64,000 bases of DNA. It comes from Bog-756 sp963725395 (GTDB taxonomy: Bacteria; Actinomycetota; Acidimicrobiia; Acidimicrobiales; RAAP-2). Of the stretch, positions 25,146 through 34,070 are shown piece after piece (the first letter of the stretch is position 1; each line of letters starts with the position of its first letter). Position numbers and translations under genes: made by a program. Below the pieces are notes generated by a model that was not told the DNA's origin, searched no databases, and worked only from the letters and a program-made list of their open reading frames with translations. The stretch spans positions 603,840-667,839 of the forward strand of contig CAVRYH010000002.1 of the NCBI GenBank assembly GCA_963725395.1, written 5' to 3'.

Positions 25146-26423
25146 GTGTGTGACTCGTTCGTGACCGTCAACGACGCCGGGATCATGTTCGCCAAGAACA
25201 GCGACCGCGACCCGAACGAGGCTCAGGTGCTCGAGTGGATTGACGCCGTCGACCATCGACCGGGCGACCATGTGACCTGCACCTGGATCGACGTCCCTCA
25301 GGTGCACCACACCCATGCGACCCTGGTGTCGCGACCGTGGTGGATGTGGGGCGCAGAGGTCGGCGCCAACGAGCACGGCGTGGTGATCGGAAACGAGGCG
25401 GTCTTCACCAACGAGCGCCACGGTGACCCAGCCCTGCTCGGGATGGACCTCCTGCGGTTGGCGCTGGAGCGCTCGACGACGGCCGGGGAGGCCGTGTCGG
25501 TGATGGTCGAGCTCCTCGAGCGTCACGGGCAGGGCGGACCGTGCAGCCACGACCACCCCCGGTTCACCTATGACAACAGCTTCCTGGTCGCCGATCCGAA
25601 CGGGGCGATCGTGCTCGAGACGGCGGGCCGCCGGTGGGCCACCGAGGAGGTGGTGGCACCTGGACGGAGTATCTCGAACGGGCTCTCGATCCCGTCATTC
25701 GCCAGGGAGCACGCCAGCAGGTTCCGGACCTGGGTGGCCGCAGCTGGGGTCCGCCGCCGTCTGACCGAGGCGCTGGCCTGCCGCGCCACCGGACCCCAGG
25801 ACCTGATGACCGCCCTCCGCCGCCACGCCACGCAGGACGCGTGCATCTCGCCGAAGTGGTCGGTGCTCCACGGCGGGCTGCAGGCGCCGTGCGTGCACGC
25901 CGGTGGCGTGTTGACCTCCAGCCAGACCACGGCGTCCTGGGTCTCCGATCTGCGCAGCGGTAGCCGGCACTGGGCGACGGCCACGTCGGCCCCGTGCACC
26001 TCGTTGTTCAAGCCGGTCGACGTGGGCTCGCCGCTCCAGCTCGGGCCCGACCCGACGAACGTGTTCGACGCCGGCAGCACGTGGTGGAGACACGAGCTGC
26101 TCCATCGCCTGACCATGGCCAGCCACGCCACGCTCCTGCCCCGGTACCGCCATGCTCGGGACCGGGCCGAGGAGGAATGGATCGCCGACCCACCGTCGTC
26201 GGCATCGGCCTTCGAAACGGCGCGCCGGCTCGAGTCCGTATGGCTCGACGACGTCGCCGCCGCGGGACTGCGCGACACCCGGCCGACCTGGGTCCGCCGA
26301 TCATGGCGGTCCATCGACGGTGCGGCGCACATCGACTGGCCCGAGCGCCACCAGCCGGACACCTCGCTGGCGGGCCGGACCCCGGTGACGACGGTCCAGG
26401 CGGTGGAGGAGGTGCGGGCGTGA
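25146..26423 (+). CDS. C69 family (secernin/dipeptidase A-like) Ntn hydrolase
   Basis: A 425-residue N-terminal-nucleophile hydrolase. With the GTG at 25146 it begins M-C-D-S-F-V-T-V-N-D, so removal of Met exposes Cys2 as the catalytic nucleophile, exactly as in secernins. GGGGGGA (25134-25140), about 5 bases upstream, supports this start over 25107. Next come IMFAKNSDRDPNEAQVLEW, the conserved A-K-N-S-D-R segment, and VVIGNEAVFTNE. It would cleave dipeptides or amide bonds of small molecules. It overlaps the amine oxidase gene by GTGA and is divergent from the amidohydrolase operon. Confidence 0.88.
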   Translation: MCDSFVTVNDAGIMFAKNSDRDPNEAQVLEWIDAVDHRPGDHVTCTWIDVPQVHHTHATLVSRPWWMWGAEVGANEHGVVIGNEAVFTNERHGDPALLGMDLLRLALERSTTAGEAVSVMVELLERHGQGGPCSHDHPRFTYDNSFLVADPNGAIVLETAGRRWATEEVVAPGRSISNGLSIPSFAREHASRFRTWVAAAGVRRRLTEALACRATGPQDLMTALRRHATQDACISPKWSVLHGGLQAPCVHAGGVLTSSQTTASWVSDLRSGSRHWATATSAPCTSLFKPVDVGSPLQLGPDPTNVFDAGSTWWRHELLHRLTMASHATLLPRYRHARDRAEEEWIADPPSSASAFETARRLESVWLDDVAAAGLRDTRPTWVRRSWRSIDGAAHIDWPERHQPDTSLAGRTPVTTVQAVEEVRA

Positions 26424-27781
26424 GCGACGTCCAGGTCCTGGTGGTGGGGGCCGGCCTGGCCGGCTTGGCCGCGGCACGGCGGCTGCGTGACGCGGGCGTC
26501 GACGTCCTCGTCCTCGAAGCCCGCCCGAGGGTCGGGGGTCGCACCGAAGGGGGCCACACCGCCGACGGTACGCCGATCGAACTGGGTGGCCAGTGGGTGG
26601 GGCCGACGCAGACGCGCATGGAGGCGCTCATCGCGGAACTCGGATTGGAGACGTTCCCGACCTACAACACCGGTCGGCACGTGGTCCGGTTGGGTGGCCG
26701 TCAGACCCAGATGGCGTCGAACCGGGGTGCGGTGCCGAAGCTCAGTCCCTTCGTGCTCGCCGATCTCTTCCAGGGCCTGACCCGCTTCAAGCGACTGGCC
26801 GACAGGGTGCCGCTCGAGAAGCCGTGGGCGGCTCCGCGGGCCGTGGAGTTGGACGGCCAGACCTTCGAGACCTGGATCAGACGGAACCTCAGGACCAAAA
26901 CGGCGCGGGACTACTTCCGCGTGGCCACCGAGGCCGTCTTCTCCGCCGAGGCCAGCAATCTATCGGCCCTGCATGCGCTGTTCTATGCGCACTCCGGCAC
27001 CGACCTGGAAGGGCTGTTGAGCACCGACCGGGGCGCGCAGCAGGACCGGGTCGTGGGGGGCTCGATCCGGATCAGTGAGCGGCTGGCCGCGGACCTGGGT
27101 GGGCGCATCCGCCTCGGGAGCCCGGTGCGCCGAATCGAACAGGGCGAGCCTGGCGTGTCGGTCACGACGCGGTCCGACGGCGTCTTCGAGGCGCAGCGGG
27201 TCATCGTGACGCTCCCCCCCACACTGGCCGGCCGGCTCGAGTACGCGCCCGTACTCCCGTCGTGGCGAGACCAGCTCACCCAGCGGCTGCCGGCCGGGTC
27301 GGTCATCAAGGTCTATGCGGTCTACGACGACCCGTTCTGGCGGCGTGACGGTCTGACCGGACAGGCCGCCTCCGACCAGGGACCCATCAAGGTCACCTTC
27401 GACAATTCCCCTCCCGGCGGCTCCCCGGGGATCCTCATGGGATTCATTGAGGCCAGCGACGGCCGGGCGGTGGCGCGACTCTCGCTCGAGGAGCGGCGGG
27501 CCGCGGCCGTGTCGTGCTTCGTCCGCTACTTCGGCCCCCGGGCCGCCGACCCGATCGAGTACCTCGAGCGGGACTGGATGGCCGAGGAGTTCAGCCGCGG
27601 GTGCTACGGGGCCCATTTCACCCCCGGCGTGTGGACCGACTTCGGCCCGGCGCTGACCGAGCCGGTCGGACGTATCCACTGGGCGGGTGCCGAATGCTCG
27701 TCGGTCTGGAACGGCTACATGGAGGGTGCGGTGCGTTCGGGCGAGCAGACCGCGGACGACGTGCTCGCCGCCATGGACTGA
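26420..27781 (+). CDS. Flavin monoamine oxidase family protein
   Basis: A 453-residue FAD amine oxidase. It has the Rossmann start VLVVGAGLAGLAAARRLRDA, then LEARPRVGGRTEGGH, ELGGQWVGPTQTRM and the C-terminal FAD segment RIHWAGAECSSVWNGYMEGAVRSGEQTADD. It oxidises a primary or secondary amine to an imine, giving an aldehyde and H2O2. The GTG at 26420 overlaps the stop of the C69 peptidase gene (GTGA), so hydrolase and oxidase are probably made together. One plausible scheme is that the first frees an amine that the second oxidises. Confidence 0.9.
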   Translation: MSDVQVLVVGAGLAGLAAARRLRDAGVDVLVLEARPRVGGRTEGGHTADGTPIELGGQWVGPTQTRMEALIAELGLETFPTYNTGRHVVRLGGRQTQMASNRGAVPKLSPFVLADLFQGLTRFKRLADRVPLEKPWAAPRAVELDGQTFETWIRRNLRTKTARDYFRVATEAVFSAEASNLSALHALFYAHSGTDLEGLLSTDRGAQQDRVVGGSIRISERLAADLGGRIRLGSPVRRIEQGEPGVSVTTRSDGVFEAQRVIVTLPPTLAGRLEYAPVLPSWRDQLTQRLPAGSVIKVYAVYDDPFWRRDGLTGQAASDQGPIKVTFDNSPPGGSPGILMGFIEASDGRAVARLSLEERRAAAVSCFVRYFGPRAADPIEYLERDWMAEEFSRGCYGAHFTPGVWTDFGPALTEPVGRIHWAGAECSSVWNGYMEGAVRSGEQTADDVLAAMD

Positions 27782-28086
27782 CCCGAGGCGGCCCGGTCGG
27801 CCGGTGGTCGGACCGGAATCGCCGGGCCGGGTCACACCGGCCGTCGATGCGAGCCGGGCTCAGGCGCCAGGCACGCGGGTCCGGTGGGGTGCCGGCCGGA
27901 CGCTCCCTCCCCGGTCCCGGCCCCGGCCCGACGATCCGAGCGGATGCCGGCCCGGCCGGCCCCTCAGCTCCCGGCTAAAGGTGCAGCGCCCCGAGGTCGA
28001 TATCCGGGCAGGCCCGGTGGCCGGCGCTCGGATCCGCACCTGCGGACCGGCACGCCGTCGGAGAGCCATGAGGGACAGGCATCCGG
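27782..28086. other. Intergenic region, no gene seen
   Basis: These 305 very GC-rich bases lie between the amine oxidase and the G1 peptidase. Frames here give only Pro/Arg-rich shadows. Short GC palindromes are frequent but no single hairpin stands out. A weak GAGGGA (28070-28075) lies 11 bases before the peptidase ATG. Confidence 0.5.
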
Positions 28087-29772
28087 ATGGTCACAACGTT
28101 CGACGACAGTGCAGGCCGATCCGCTCGACAGGAGCGATCCTCGGGGTCTCGTCCCGCCCCCGGTCGACCGGTGGGGAAGCGGTGGGGGCGAAGGTCCATC
28201 GTTTGCCTCTGCAGCGTGGCGGCCGTGGTGACGGTGCCCGTTCTCGGAGTCACCCAGGTCCGGTCGGCCCCGACGGCCCACTCCGTCACCCCGGCGGTGC
28301 CCGCGACGAGCCCACCGATGATCGTCGCCGGTGGCTCGCCTTCGACGGCCAAGGTGTCGACCACGACCGCCCGCTCACTCAACTGGGCCGGCTACGGCGT
28401 CGAGGGCGGGAGTGGTTCGTTCGACTCGGTCGAGGCGTCGTTCGTCGTGCCGGCCCTGGCCACGTGCGGACCCGAGGAGGAGTCCTCGAGTTCATTCTGG
28501 GCGGGCCTCGACGGGATGGCATCGTCCACCGTCGAGCAGGACGGGGTCGATGTCTCCTGCAGCGACGGGACGGCGCAGTACTACCCCTGGTACGAGGCCT
28601 ATCCCGCCATGCCCGTCATCTTTCCCGGCGTCGTCGTTGGGGCCGGCGACACGATCCAGGCCACGGTCACCGACATCTGGGGGAGTTCGTACGAGCTCCG
28701 TCTCGTCGATGTGAGCCGCGGCACGAACGGTTCGGTGGTGGTCCCTGCCGCCGGTGCCACCGACTCGTCGGCCGAGTGCATCGCCGAGGACCCCGGCACG
28801 ACGCCGGTTCCCTATGCCGACTACGGATCGGTGAACTTCTCCAGCTGTACGGTCGACGGCTCGGCGATCGGATCGCTCTCCCCGTGGGCGATCACGACGG
28901 TGTCCACCTCGGGGGCGGCCGAGGCCGTGCCGAGCGGTCTGGTGGGCAACTCGGCGTTCTCGGTGTCGCGCGCCTCGTCCGCGTCGGGAGGGGGATCGAC
29001 CCCCGCCGCGGTGCCGGCACCCGTTCCGGGACCCCTCAGCGGACCGGTGGTCGGGATGGCGTCGACGCCTTCGGGCGACGGTTACTGGCTGGCCGATGCG
29101 TCCGGCGGCGTGAGCGCCCACGGGGGGGCGAAGTCCTACGGATCCATGGCCGGTGTGCGCCTCAATGCGCCCATCACCCACATCGTGTCCACCAGCGACG
29201 GCCAGGGCTACTGGTTGGTGGCCTCCGACGGCGGCATCTTCTCCTTCGGTGACGCCCGGTTCTACGGCTCGATGGGCGGTCGGCAACTCAACGCGCCGGT
29301 GGTCGACATGGCTCCCACGCCGGACGGCCAGGGCTACTGGCTGGTGGCCTCCGACGGCGGCATCTTCTCCTTCGGTGACGCCCAGTTCTACGGCTCCATG
29401 GGCGGACGACGGCTGAACGCCCCGGTGGTGGGGGTGGCCGCCGACGAAAGCACCGGCGGGTACTGGTTGGTGGCCTCCGACGGAGGGGTCTTCTCCTTCG
29501 ACGCGCCCTTCCGAGGATCGACGGGCGGGCTGCACCTCAACCAGCCCATCGTGTCGATGGCGGCGGCGGCGTCGGGTGCGGGCTACTGGTTCGTGGCCTC
29601 CGACGGCGGCATCTTCTCCTTCGGGGTCCCCTTCGAAGGATCGGAGGGCGGCCAGACGGTCCCCGCCCCGATCGTCGGAATGGCCTCCGATTCGGCGACG
29701 GACGGCTACTGGATGGTGGCGAGCAATGGAGCGGTCTACAGCTTCGGCGCCCCGTTCTACGGGGTGGACTGA
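28087..29772 (+). CDS. Secreted G1 family (eqolisin) glutamic peptidase with C-terminal repeats
   Basis: A 561-residue protein. Residues 37-60 form a signal/anchor helix (IVCLCSVAAVVTVPVLG); an inner GTG at 28171 would give a more typical signal. Residues 97-315 are a G1 peptidase: SLNWAGYGVEGG, FDSVEASFVVPAL, FWAGLDGMASSTVEQDGV with catalytic Q151, YYPWYEAYP, and DSSAECIAEDP with catalytic E230. The usual Trp after that Glu is Cys. Residues 321-561 hold six copies of a repeat of about 42 residues around GYWLVASDGGIFSFG. G1 enzymes are acid peptidases acting outside the cell; the repeats may bind the cell surface or substrate. Confidence 0.85.
   Translation: MVTTFDDSAGRSARQERSSGSRPAPGRPVGKRWGRRSIVCLCSVAAVVTVPVLGVTQVRSAPTAHSVTPAVPATSPPMIVAGGSPSTAKVSTTTARSLNWAGYGVEGGSGSFDSVEASFVVPALATCGPEEESSSSFWAGLDGMASSTVEQDGVDVSCSDGTAQYYPWYEAYPAMPVIFPGVVVGAGDTIQATVTDIWGSSYELRLVDVSRGTNGSVVVPAAGATDSSAECIAEDPGTTPVPYADYGSVNFSSCTVDGSAIGSLSPWAITTVSTSGAAEAVPSGLVGNSAFSVSRASSASGGGSTPAAVPAPVPGPLSGPVVGMASTPSGDGYWLADASGGVSAHGGAKSYGSMAGVRLNAPITHIVSTSDGQGYWLVASDGGIFSFGDARFYGSMGGRQLNAPVVDMAPTPDGQGYWLVASDGGIFSFGDAQFYGSMGGRRLNAPVVGVAADESTGGYWLVASDGGVFSFDAPFRGSTGGLHLNQPIVSMAAAASGAGYWFVASDGGIFSFGVPFEGSEGGQTVPAPIVGMASDSATDGYWMVASNGAVYSFGAPFYGVD
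29047..29769 (+). repeat. Six tandem ~42-codon repeats in the G1 peptidase gene
   Basis: Each unit begins with G-Y-W-L/F/M-V-A-S-D-G-G-I-F-S-F and ends with L-N-A-P-V-V-x-M-A plus a D-G-x-turn. Units 2 and 3 (about 29206-29455) are nearly identical at DNA level over more than 80 bases, so recent duplication or conversion is likely. Unit 1 is divergent and unit 6 is cut short at G-V-D before the stop. The pattern suggests a beta-propeller-like blade. Confidence 0.85.
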
Positions 29773-30965
29773 GCGACGGCCGCCACCGTGTCGACCAGTC
29801 GGTCGAGCTCGCCCTCCGTGTTGTAGTAGTGCGGTGACGCCCGGACGACCGATGTGGGATTGGGCAGCGTCATGTCGAGACGGGCGAACGGTGACGTGCT
29901 GACCGAGACGTTGATCCCCTTCGCCGCCGCGGCGGCGGCCACCACCTCGGGTGGGGCGGAGGACACGGTGAAGGCGACGATGCCCGAGCGGCGGACGCCA
30001 CCGTCGTGCACCTCGACGCCCTCGATGGCGACGAGCTGGGCTCGGAGATGTTCGGCCAGCACGCCCACGCGAGCGGCGATGGGCCCGGTTCCGAGGGCCA
30101 GCACGTGGTCGATGGCCACGCCCAACCCGATGTGGGCGGCGATGGAGGCCTCGAACTCGACGAACCGGTCCGCCCCCTTGCGCAGCGTGTAGTGCTCGTC
30201 GTCCTCCCACACTGCTGAGTTCCAGCTGATCCCGGGTGGACGCAGTCGCTCCGAGAATCCCCGGCGGACGAACAACAGGCCGGTCCCCCGAGGCGCACGG
30301 AGCCATTTGCGACCGGTGGCGGTGGCCACATCGCACCCGATCCGTCCCACGTCGACCGGCAGTTGCCCGAGGCTCTGGCAGACGTCGAGAAAGTAGGGGA
30401 CCCCCGCGGCACGGCACAGCCCCCCCGCCTCTTCGACCGGGTTGATCAGTCCCCGGTGGGTGCCCACGTGGGTCAACGCCACGAGGGACACCGCCTCGTG
30501 GCCGAGTGCGCTCTCCAACCCGTCGAGGTCCACGGTGCCGTCCTGCCTGCTCGGGAGCACCCCGAGCGGGGCGTCGTTGAGCTGGCACACCTGGAGGAGG
30601 CCGAGGTAGTGACTGTCGTAGGCGATGCGGTCGACCAGGATGTGGCCGCCCTGCACGATGCCCCCACCGAAGGCGAACCCCAGCAGCGCCTTGGTCCAGG
30701 CCTGGGTGTCCGAGCCCGTGACCACCACCTCGTCGGCGGTGGCGCCGAACAGGCGTGCCGCGTTGGGGCGCAGCTCAGCCAGGCGGTCCCTGACCATGGC
30801 GGCGGCCTCGTAGCCGCCCCGCTCGGCCTCCAGGCGGAGATGGCCGATCACGGCGTCGAGGGTGGCCGAGGTGGGCAGGGCGGCGCCGGCGTTGTTCAGA
30901 TGGTTGACGGTCTCGGTTCCCGGGGTGGCCGCCCGTTCGGCCTCGACGTCGATGCCACCCTTCAC
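29757..30965 (-). CDS. Aminotransferase class V-fold PLP enzyme
   Basis: A 402-residue protein of the class V (cysteine desulfurase/selenocysteine lyase-like) fold. It contains HLNNAGAALPTSATLDAV, VVTGSDTQAWTKALLGF, ALTHVGTHRGLINPVEEAGG, FLDVCQSLGQLPVDVG with the PLP ring aspartate, and the Schiff-base lysine in ATGRKWLRAPRGTG. The usual desulfurase C-terminal cysteine loop is not evident, so it may be a C-S lyase or isopenicillin-epimerase-like enzyme. I prefer GTG at 30965 to TTG at 30983 because a TAGATT -10 lies 8 bases upstream of it. It overlaps the 3' end of the G1 gene by 16 bases. Confidence 0.85.
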   Translation of the reverse strand: MKGGIDVEAERAATPGTETVNHLNNAGAALPTSATLDAVIGHLRLEAERGGYEAAAMVRDRLAELRPNAARLFGATADEVVVTGSDTQAWTKALLGFAFGGGIVQGGHILVDRIAYDSHYLGLLQVCQLNDAPLGVLPSRQDGTVDLDGLESALGHEAVSLVALTHVGTHRGLINPVEEAGGLCRAAGVPYFLDVCQSLGQLPVDVGRIGCDVATATGRKWLRAPRGTGLLFVRRGFSERLRPPGISWNSAVWEDDEHYTLRKGADRFVEFEASIAAHIGLGVAIDHVLALGTGPIAARVGVLAEHLRAQLVAIEGVEVHDGGVRRSGIVAFTVSSAPPEVVAAAAAAKGINVSVSTSPFARLDMTLPNPTSVVRASPHYYNTEGELDRLVDTVAAVAQSTP

Positions 30966-30973
30966 GGTTGGCG

Positions 30974-30979
30974 AATCTA
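30974..30979 (-). promoter_or_regulatory. -10 element, leaderless start of the class V aminotransferase
   Basis: On the reverse strand TAGATT ends 8 bases before the GTG at 30965, with no ribosome-binding site between. Confidence 0.4.
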
Positions 30980-31039
30980 CCAAGCGGCCGTCCGGTGTCC
31001 GCCGACGGTTCCCGTGCCGGTGCCGGGCCCCGATGTCAC

Positions 31040-31045
31040 TAGGGT
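31040..31045 (+). promoter_or_regulatory. -10 element, leaderless start of pdxH
   Basis: TAGGGT ends 6 bases before the ATG at 31052, the same spacing and hexamer as at the aldo/keto reductase gene. No Shine-Dalgarno sequence is present. Confidence 0.5.
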
Positions 31046-31051
31046 CGTCCC

Positions 31052-31664
31052 ATGATCCAACCAGGTGTGCCCCTGCTCGAAGACACGGTCGATCCCGACC
31101 CGGTCACCCAGTTCGGGAGGTGGTTCGACGAGTCTGCTCGGGTCATGGAGGCCCCCGAGGCCATGGCGGTGGCAACGGCGGATGCCCAGGGTCGGCCGTC
31201 GGTCCGGATGGTGCTGCTCAAGGCCTGGGACCGGGAGGGGTTCGTGTTCTTCACCAACTACGACAGCCGCAAGGGACGTGAGCTCGACGTGAACCCCTTC
31301 GCCGCCCTCCTGTTCCACTGGGAGGCGACCGGACGGCAGGTGCGGATCGAGGGACCGGTCGAACGGGTCGGCGACGAGGAGTCCGACGCCTACTTCGCCA
31401 CGCGGGCCGCGTGGCAGCCAACTCGGTGCCCGTGCCTCCCACCAGAGCCAGCTCGTCTCGGGTCGGCGCGAGTTGGATGTGTTGATCGACGAGGTGAGCG
31501 CCGAGTACGAGGGGTCGCCGGTTCCCCGCCCCCAGTGGTGGGGTGGGGTGCGGGTCGTCCCCCGTGTGCTCGAGTTCTGGCAGCATCGGAACGACCGGCT
31601 CCACGACCGTCTTCGCTACACGCCCGATGGGCCGCGGTGGCGGATCGAGCGTCTCCAGCCCTGA
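31052..31664 (+). CDS. pdxH: Pyridoxamine 5'-phosphate oxidase (frameshifted)
   Basis: The first frame gives FGRWFDESARVMEAPEAMAV, RMVLLKAWDREGFVFFTNYD, SRKGRELDVNPFAALLFHW and RQVRIEGPVERV, all standard PdxH FMN-site features. At 31404-31406 a GGG run carries one extra G. In the corrected frame the protein continues PRGSQLGARASHQSQLVSG, LIDEVSAEYEGSPVPRPQWW, GGVRVVPRVLEFWQHRNDRL and DGPRWRIERLQP, the full conserved C-terminus. The repaired protein has 203 residues, normal for the family. It makes pyridoxal phosphate from PNP or PMP. Every conserved segment is intact outside one base, so sequence error is likely. Confidence 0.9.
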
Positions 31665-31728
31665 GACCGGCGCCGTTCGCCCGGACGGGAGGGAACTGCG
31701 TCCCTGGGCCGGTGCTCCGGCGGCGCAG

Positions 31729-31734
31729 TATGTT
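31729..31734 (+). promoter_or_regulatory. -10 element, leaderless start of the acyl-CoA dehydrogenase
   Basis: TATGTT ends 6 bases before the ATG at 31741, with no ribosome-binding site. Confidence 0.45.
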
Positions 31735-31740
31735 CTTCGC

Positions 31741-32937
31741 ATGGCAGACGACACGAGCCTGGTGCACGACCGGACCAGCCAGCTCCTCGAGGAGCTGGAT
31801 CCACGGACGTCGCCAACTGAGAAGTTCCGAGCCCGCCAGTTCGACCTGGGCCTGGCCTGGGTTTCGTTCCCGGAAGGATGGGGCGGCCTCAACGTCGCTC
31901 CCAATCTGCAGCGTGAGGTCGACCGGCGCCTGGGTGAGGCGGGGGCCACCCCTCCCGGGATACGTGAGTTCTTCGGACTCACGATGGCCGGGCCGACGGT
32001 GGTCACGCACGGCTCGGACGAGCTCCGGGAGCGGCTCCTGCGCAGGATGTTCACCGGCGAGGAGGCGTGGTGTCAGCTGTTCAGTGAGCCCGGCTCGGGT
32101 TCGGACCTGGCCAGCCTGGCCACCCGGGCCGTCCGCGACGGTGACGAGTGGGTGATCACCGGGCAGAAGGTGTGGAACACACTGGCCCACATCGCCGATC
32201 GGGGCATGCTGGTGGCCCGGAGCGACCCCGAGGCCCCCAAGCACAAGGGTCTGACCTACTTCGCGCTGGACATGCACGCACCGGGCGTGGAGGTCCGGCC
32301 CCTGCGGCAGATGACGGGCGAGGCCGAGTTCAACGAGGTGTACATCACCGAGGTGCGTGTTCCCGACGCGGACCGGATCGGCGACGTCGGGGAGGGATGG
32401 CGGGTGGCGATGACCACGCTGTCCAACGAGCGGACCACGATCGGCGGCGGCACCGGCACCCCGGGTCGGGGGTCGGGTTCGATCGCCGAGGCTGTGCGCA
32501 TCTGGCAGAGCGAGCCGGATCGACACGATCCGGTGGCCCGTGACCGGTTGATGCGGCTCTGGATCGAGTCCGAGGCCCTGCGGCTCACCAATCTGCGCGC
32601 CAGCCAGAACCGAAAGGCGGGCAATCCCGGCCCGGAGGGCTCCATCGCAAAACTGATGTTCGCCGAGGTGAACAAGCGCATCTACGACCTGTGCGTCGAT
32701 CTGGTGGGTCCGGCGGCGATGATCGACTACGACTACACCATGCGGCGGTCCGAGGGCCTCGGACTGGTGGGGCCGTCGGGTTCGTTCCGCAAGATGTTCC
32801 TGAGGTCACGGGCGAACTCGATCGAAGGCGGGACGTCGGAGATCCAGCGCAACATCCTCGGGGAGCGGATCCTGGGCTTGCCCGGCGACGTCCGGGTCGA
32901 CAAGGAGCTTCCCTGGTCGAAGGTGCCTCGGAGTTGA
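31741..32937 (+). CDS. Acyl-CoA dehydrogenase family protein
   Basis: A 398-residue FAD acyl-CoA dehydrogenase. The middle domain has WCQLFSEPGSGSDLASLATR, EWVITGQKVWNTLAHIAD and KGLTYFALDMHAPGVEVRPL. The C-terminal domain ends NSIEGGTSEIQRNILGERIL, where E in IEGGTSE is at a position often used as the catalytic base in long-chain and isovaleryl types. It oxidises an acyl-CoA to the 2-enoyl-CoA. It has a leaderless-type promoter and is followed after 136 bases by an acyl-CoA thioesterase gene, consistent with a small acyl-CoA metabolism group. Confidence 0.9.
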   Translation: MADDTSLVHDRTSQLLEELDPRTSPTEKFRARQFDLGLAWVSFPEGWGGLNVAPNLQREVDRRLGEAGATPPGIREFFGLTMAGPTVVTHGSDELRERLLRRMFTGEEAWCQLFSEPGSGSDLASLATRAVRDGDEWVITGQKVWNTLAHIADRGMLVARSDPEAPKHKGLTYFALDMHAPGVEVRPLRQMTGEAEFNEVYITEVRVPDADRIGDVGEGWRVAMTTLSNERTTIGGGTGTPGRGSGSIAEAVRIWQSEPDRHDPVARDRLMRLWIESEALRLTNLRASQNRKAGNPGPEGSIAKLMFAEVNKRIYDLCVDLVGPAAMIDYDYTMRRSEGLGLVGPSGSFRKMFLRSRANSIEGGTSEIQRNILGERILGLPGDVRVDKELPWSKVPRS

Positions 32938-33073
32938 CCGGGCTCCCTTCCGCGGCGGTCGGGACCCACGCGGGCGGCCGTGCCCTGCACCGGCGAGGAT
33001 TCGACCTGCACCCCCGCGAGCCCCGCCCCTCTGTCGTCATCGACGTCGGCGCGCTCAGCTCCTGACCGACGCT

Positions 33074-33884
33074 GTGACCGACGCCCGGGAGTTCCTCGGC
33101 CTGCGACGCGAGGCGGACGATCTGCACTGGCATCTGCGCGTCGTCCCCGAGTTGACGACGCCGGGCAGGTTCCTCTTCGGCGGGTGTGGGCTGGGCGCGG
33201 CACTCGTGGCGCTCGAGGCGGCCTCGGGTCGGCCGACCGTGTGGGCGACCGCCCAGTACCTGTCCTTCGCACCGACCGACTCCGAGCTCGATCTGACCGT
33301 CACCCTGGCCGCCGAGGGCCGCCGGATCACCCAGGCCCGAGCGGTGGGGAACGTCGGGGGAACCGAGATCCTGACGGTCAATGCGGCCCTGGGGTCCCCG
33401 GGCTCGCTCGGCGCCGGCGGCGTCTGGGCCGTGCCTCCCGCGGTGCCGAACCCCGACGAGTGCCCGCCCCGCCGGCTCCCCGACTTCAACACGACGTCGA
33501 TATTCGACAGGATCGACGTAAGGTTGGCCAAGGGGCGTTCGTTCGAGGAGATCAGCGACGGCACCGGTGGACCCGGCGATCCCGACAGCGCGCTCGTGGG
33601 CCCGCGTTCCAGGGCACCTCGAGCCCTCGGCGGCAACGCTGGCCATCATCGGCGACTACGTGACCGGGGGAGTGTCCCAGCCGCTCGGCCGTCGAGTGAT
33701 GTCCCGGAGCCTCGACAACACGATCCGGGTGGTCCGGCTCGAGCCCACCGAGTGGGTGCTGTGCGACATCCGCATCCAGGCCCTGGTCGACGGGTACGGC
33801 CAGGGGGTCGCCTACCTCTGGTCGCAGCAGGGAACCCTCCTGGCCACGGCCAGCCAGTCCATGAGTGTCCGCCTCTGGGAGTAG
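33074..33884 (+). CDS. Acyl-CoA thioesterase, double hot-dog type (frameshifted)
   Basis: The N-terminal hot-dog (RFLFGGCGLGAALVALEAAS, ATAQYLSFAPTDSELDLTV) and the C-terminal one (IIGDYVTGGVSQPLGRRVMS, SLDNTIRVVRLEPTEWVLCD, GVAYLWSQQGTLLATASQS) match the TesB / thioesterase-like superfamily. The two halves lie in different frames; an extra G at 33596 (CTC-G-TGGGCC) causes this. Without it the junction reads SALWARVPGHLEPSAATLA and the protein has 269 residues. It hydrolyses acyl-CoA thioesters. The start is GTG at 33074. Confidence 0.82.
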
Positions 33885-34070
33885 GCGTTTCCGGGAACAG
33901 GACCGGGGTCGGCCGGAGCGGGCCTGGGGACCTAGTGTCAGTGAGGTCCGTCTGGTCCTGATCACTCTGGTGGAGACCGGAACCAACGTTGCACAGGAAC
34001 CAGCGACACACACCGAGCAGTCGGATCAGGCAGGGCACTGCGGCCCCGTCGACACGGAAGAGGAGACCCG

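Noticed and set aside
27782..28086. A ydaO (cyclic-di-AMP) or other riboswitch before the secreted peptidase
   Set aside because: The GC-rich stretch has no recognisable riboswitch core sequences, only scattered short palindromes.
29180..29460. Near-identical direct repeats of more than 80 bases that could suggest a CRISPR or mobile repeat
   Set aside because: They are in-frame copies of a protein repeat inside the G1 peptidase gene; there are no spacers of constant length.
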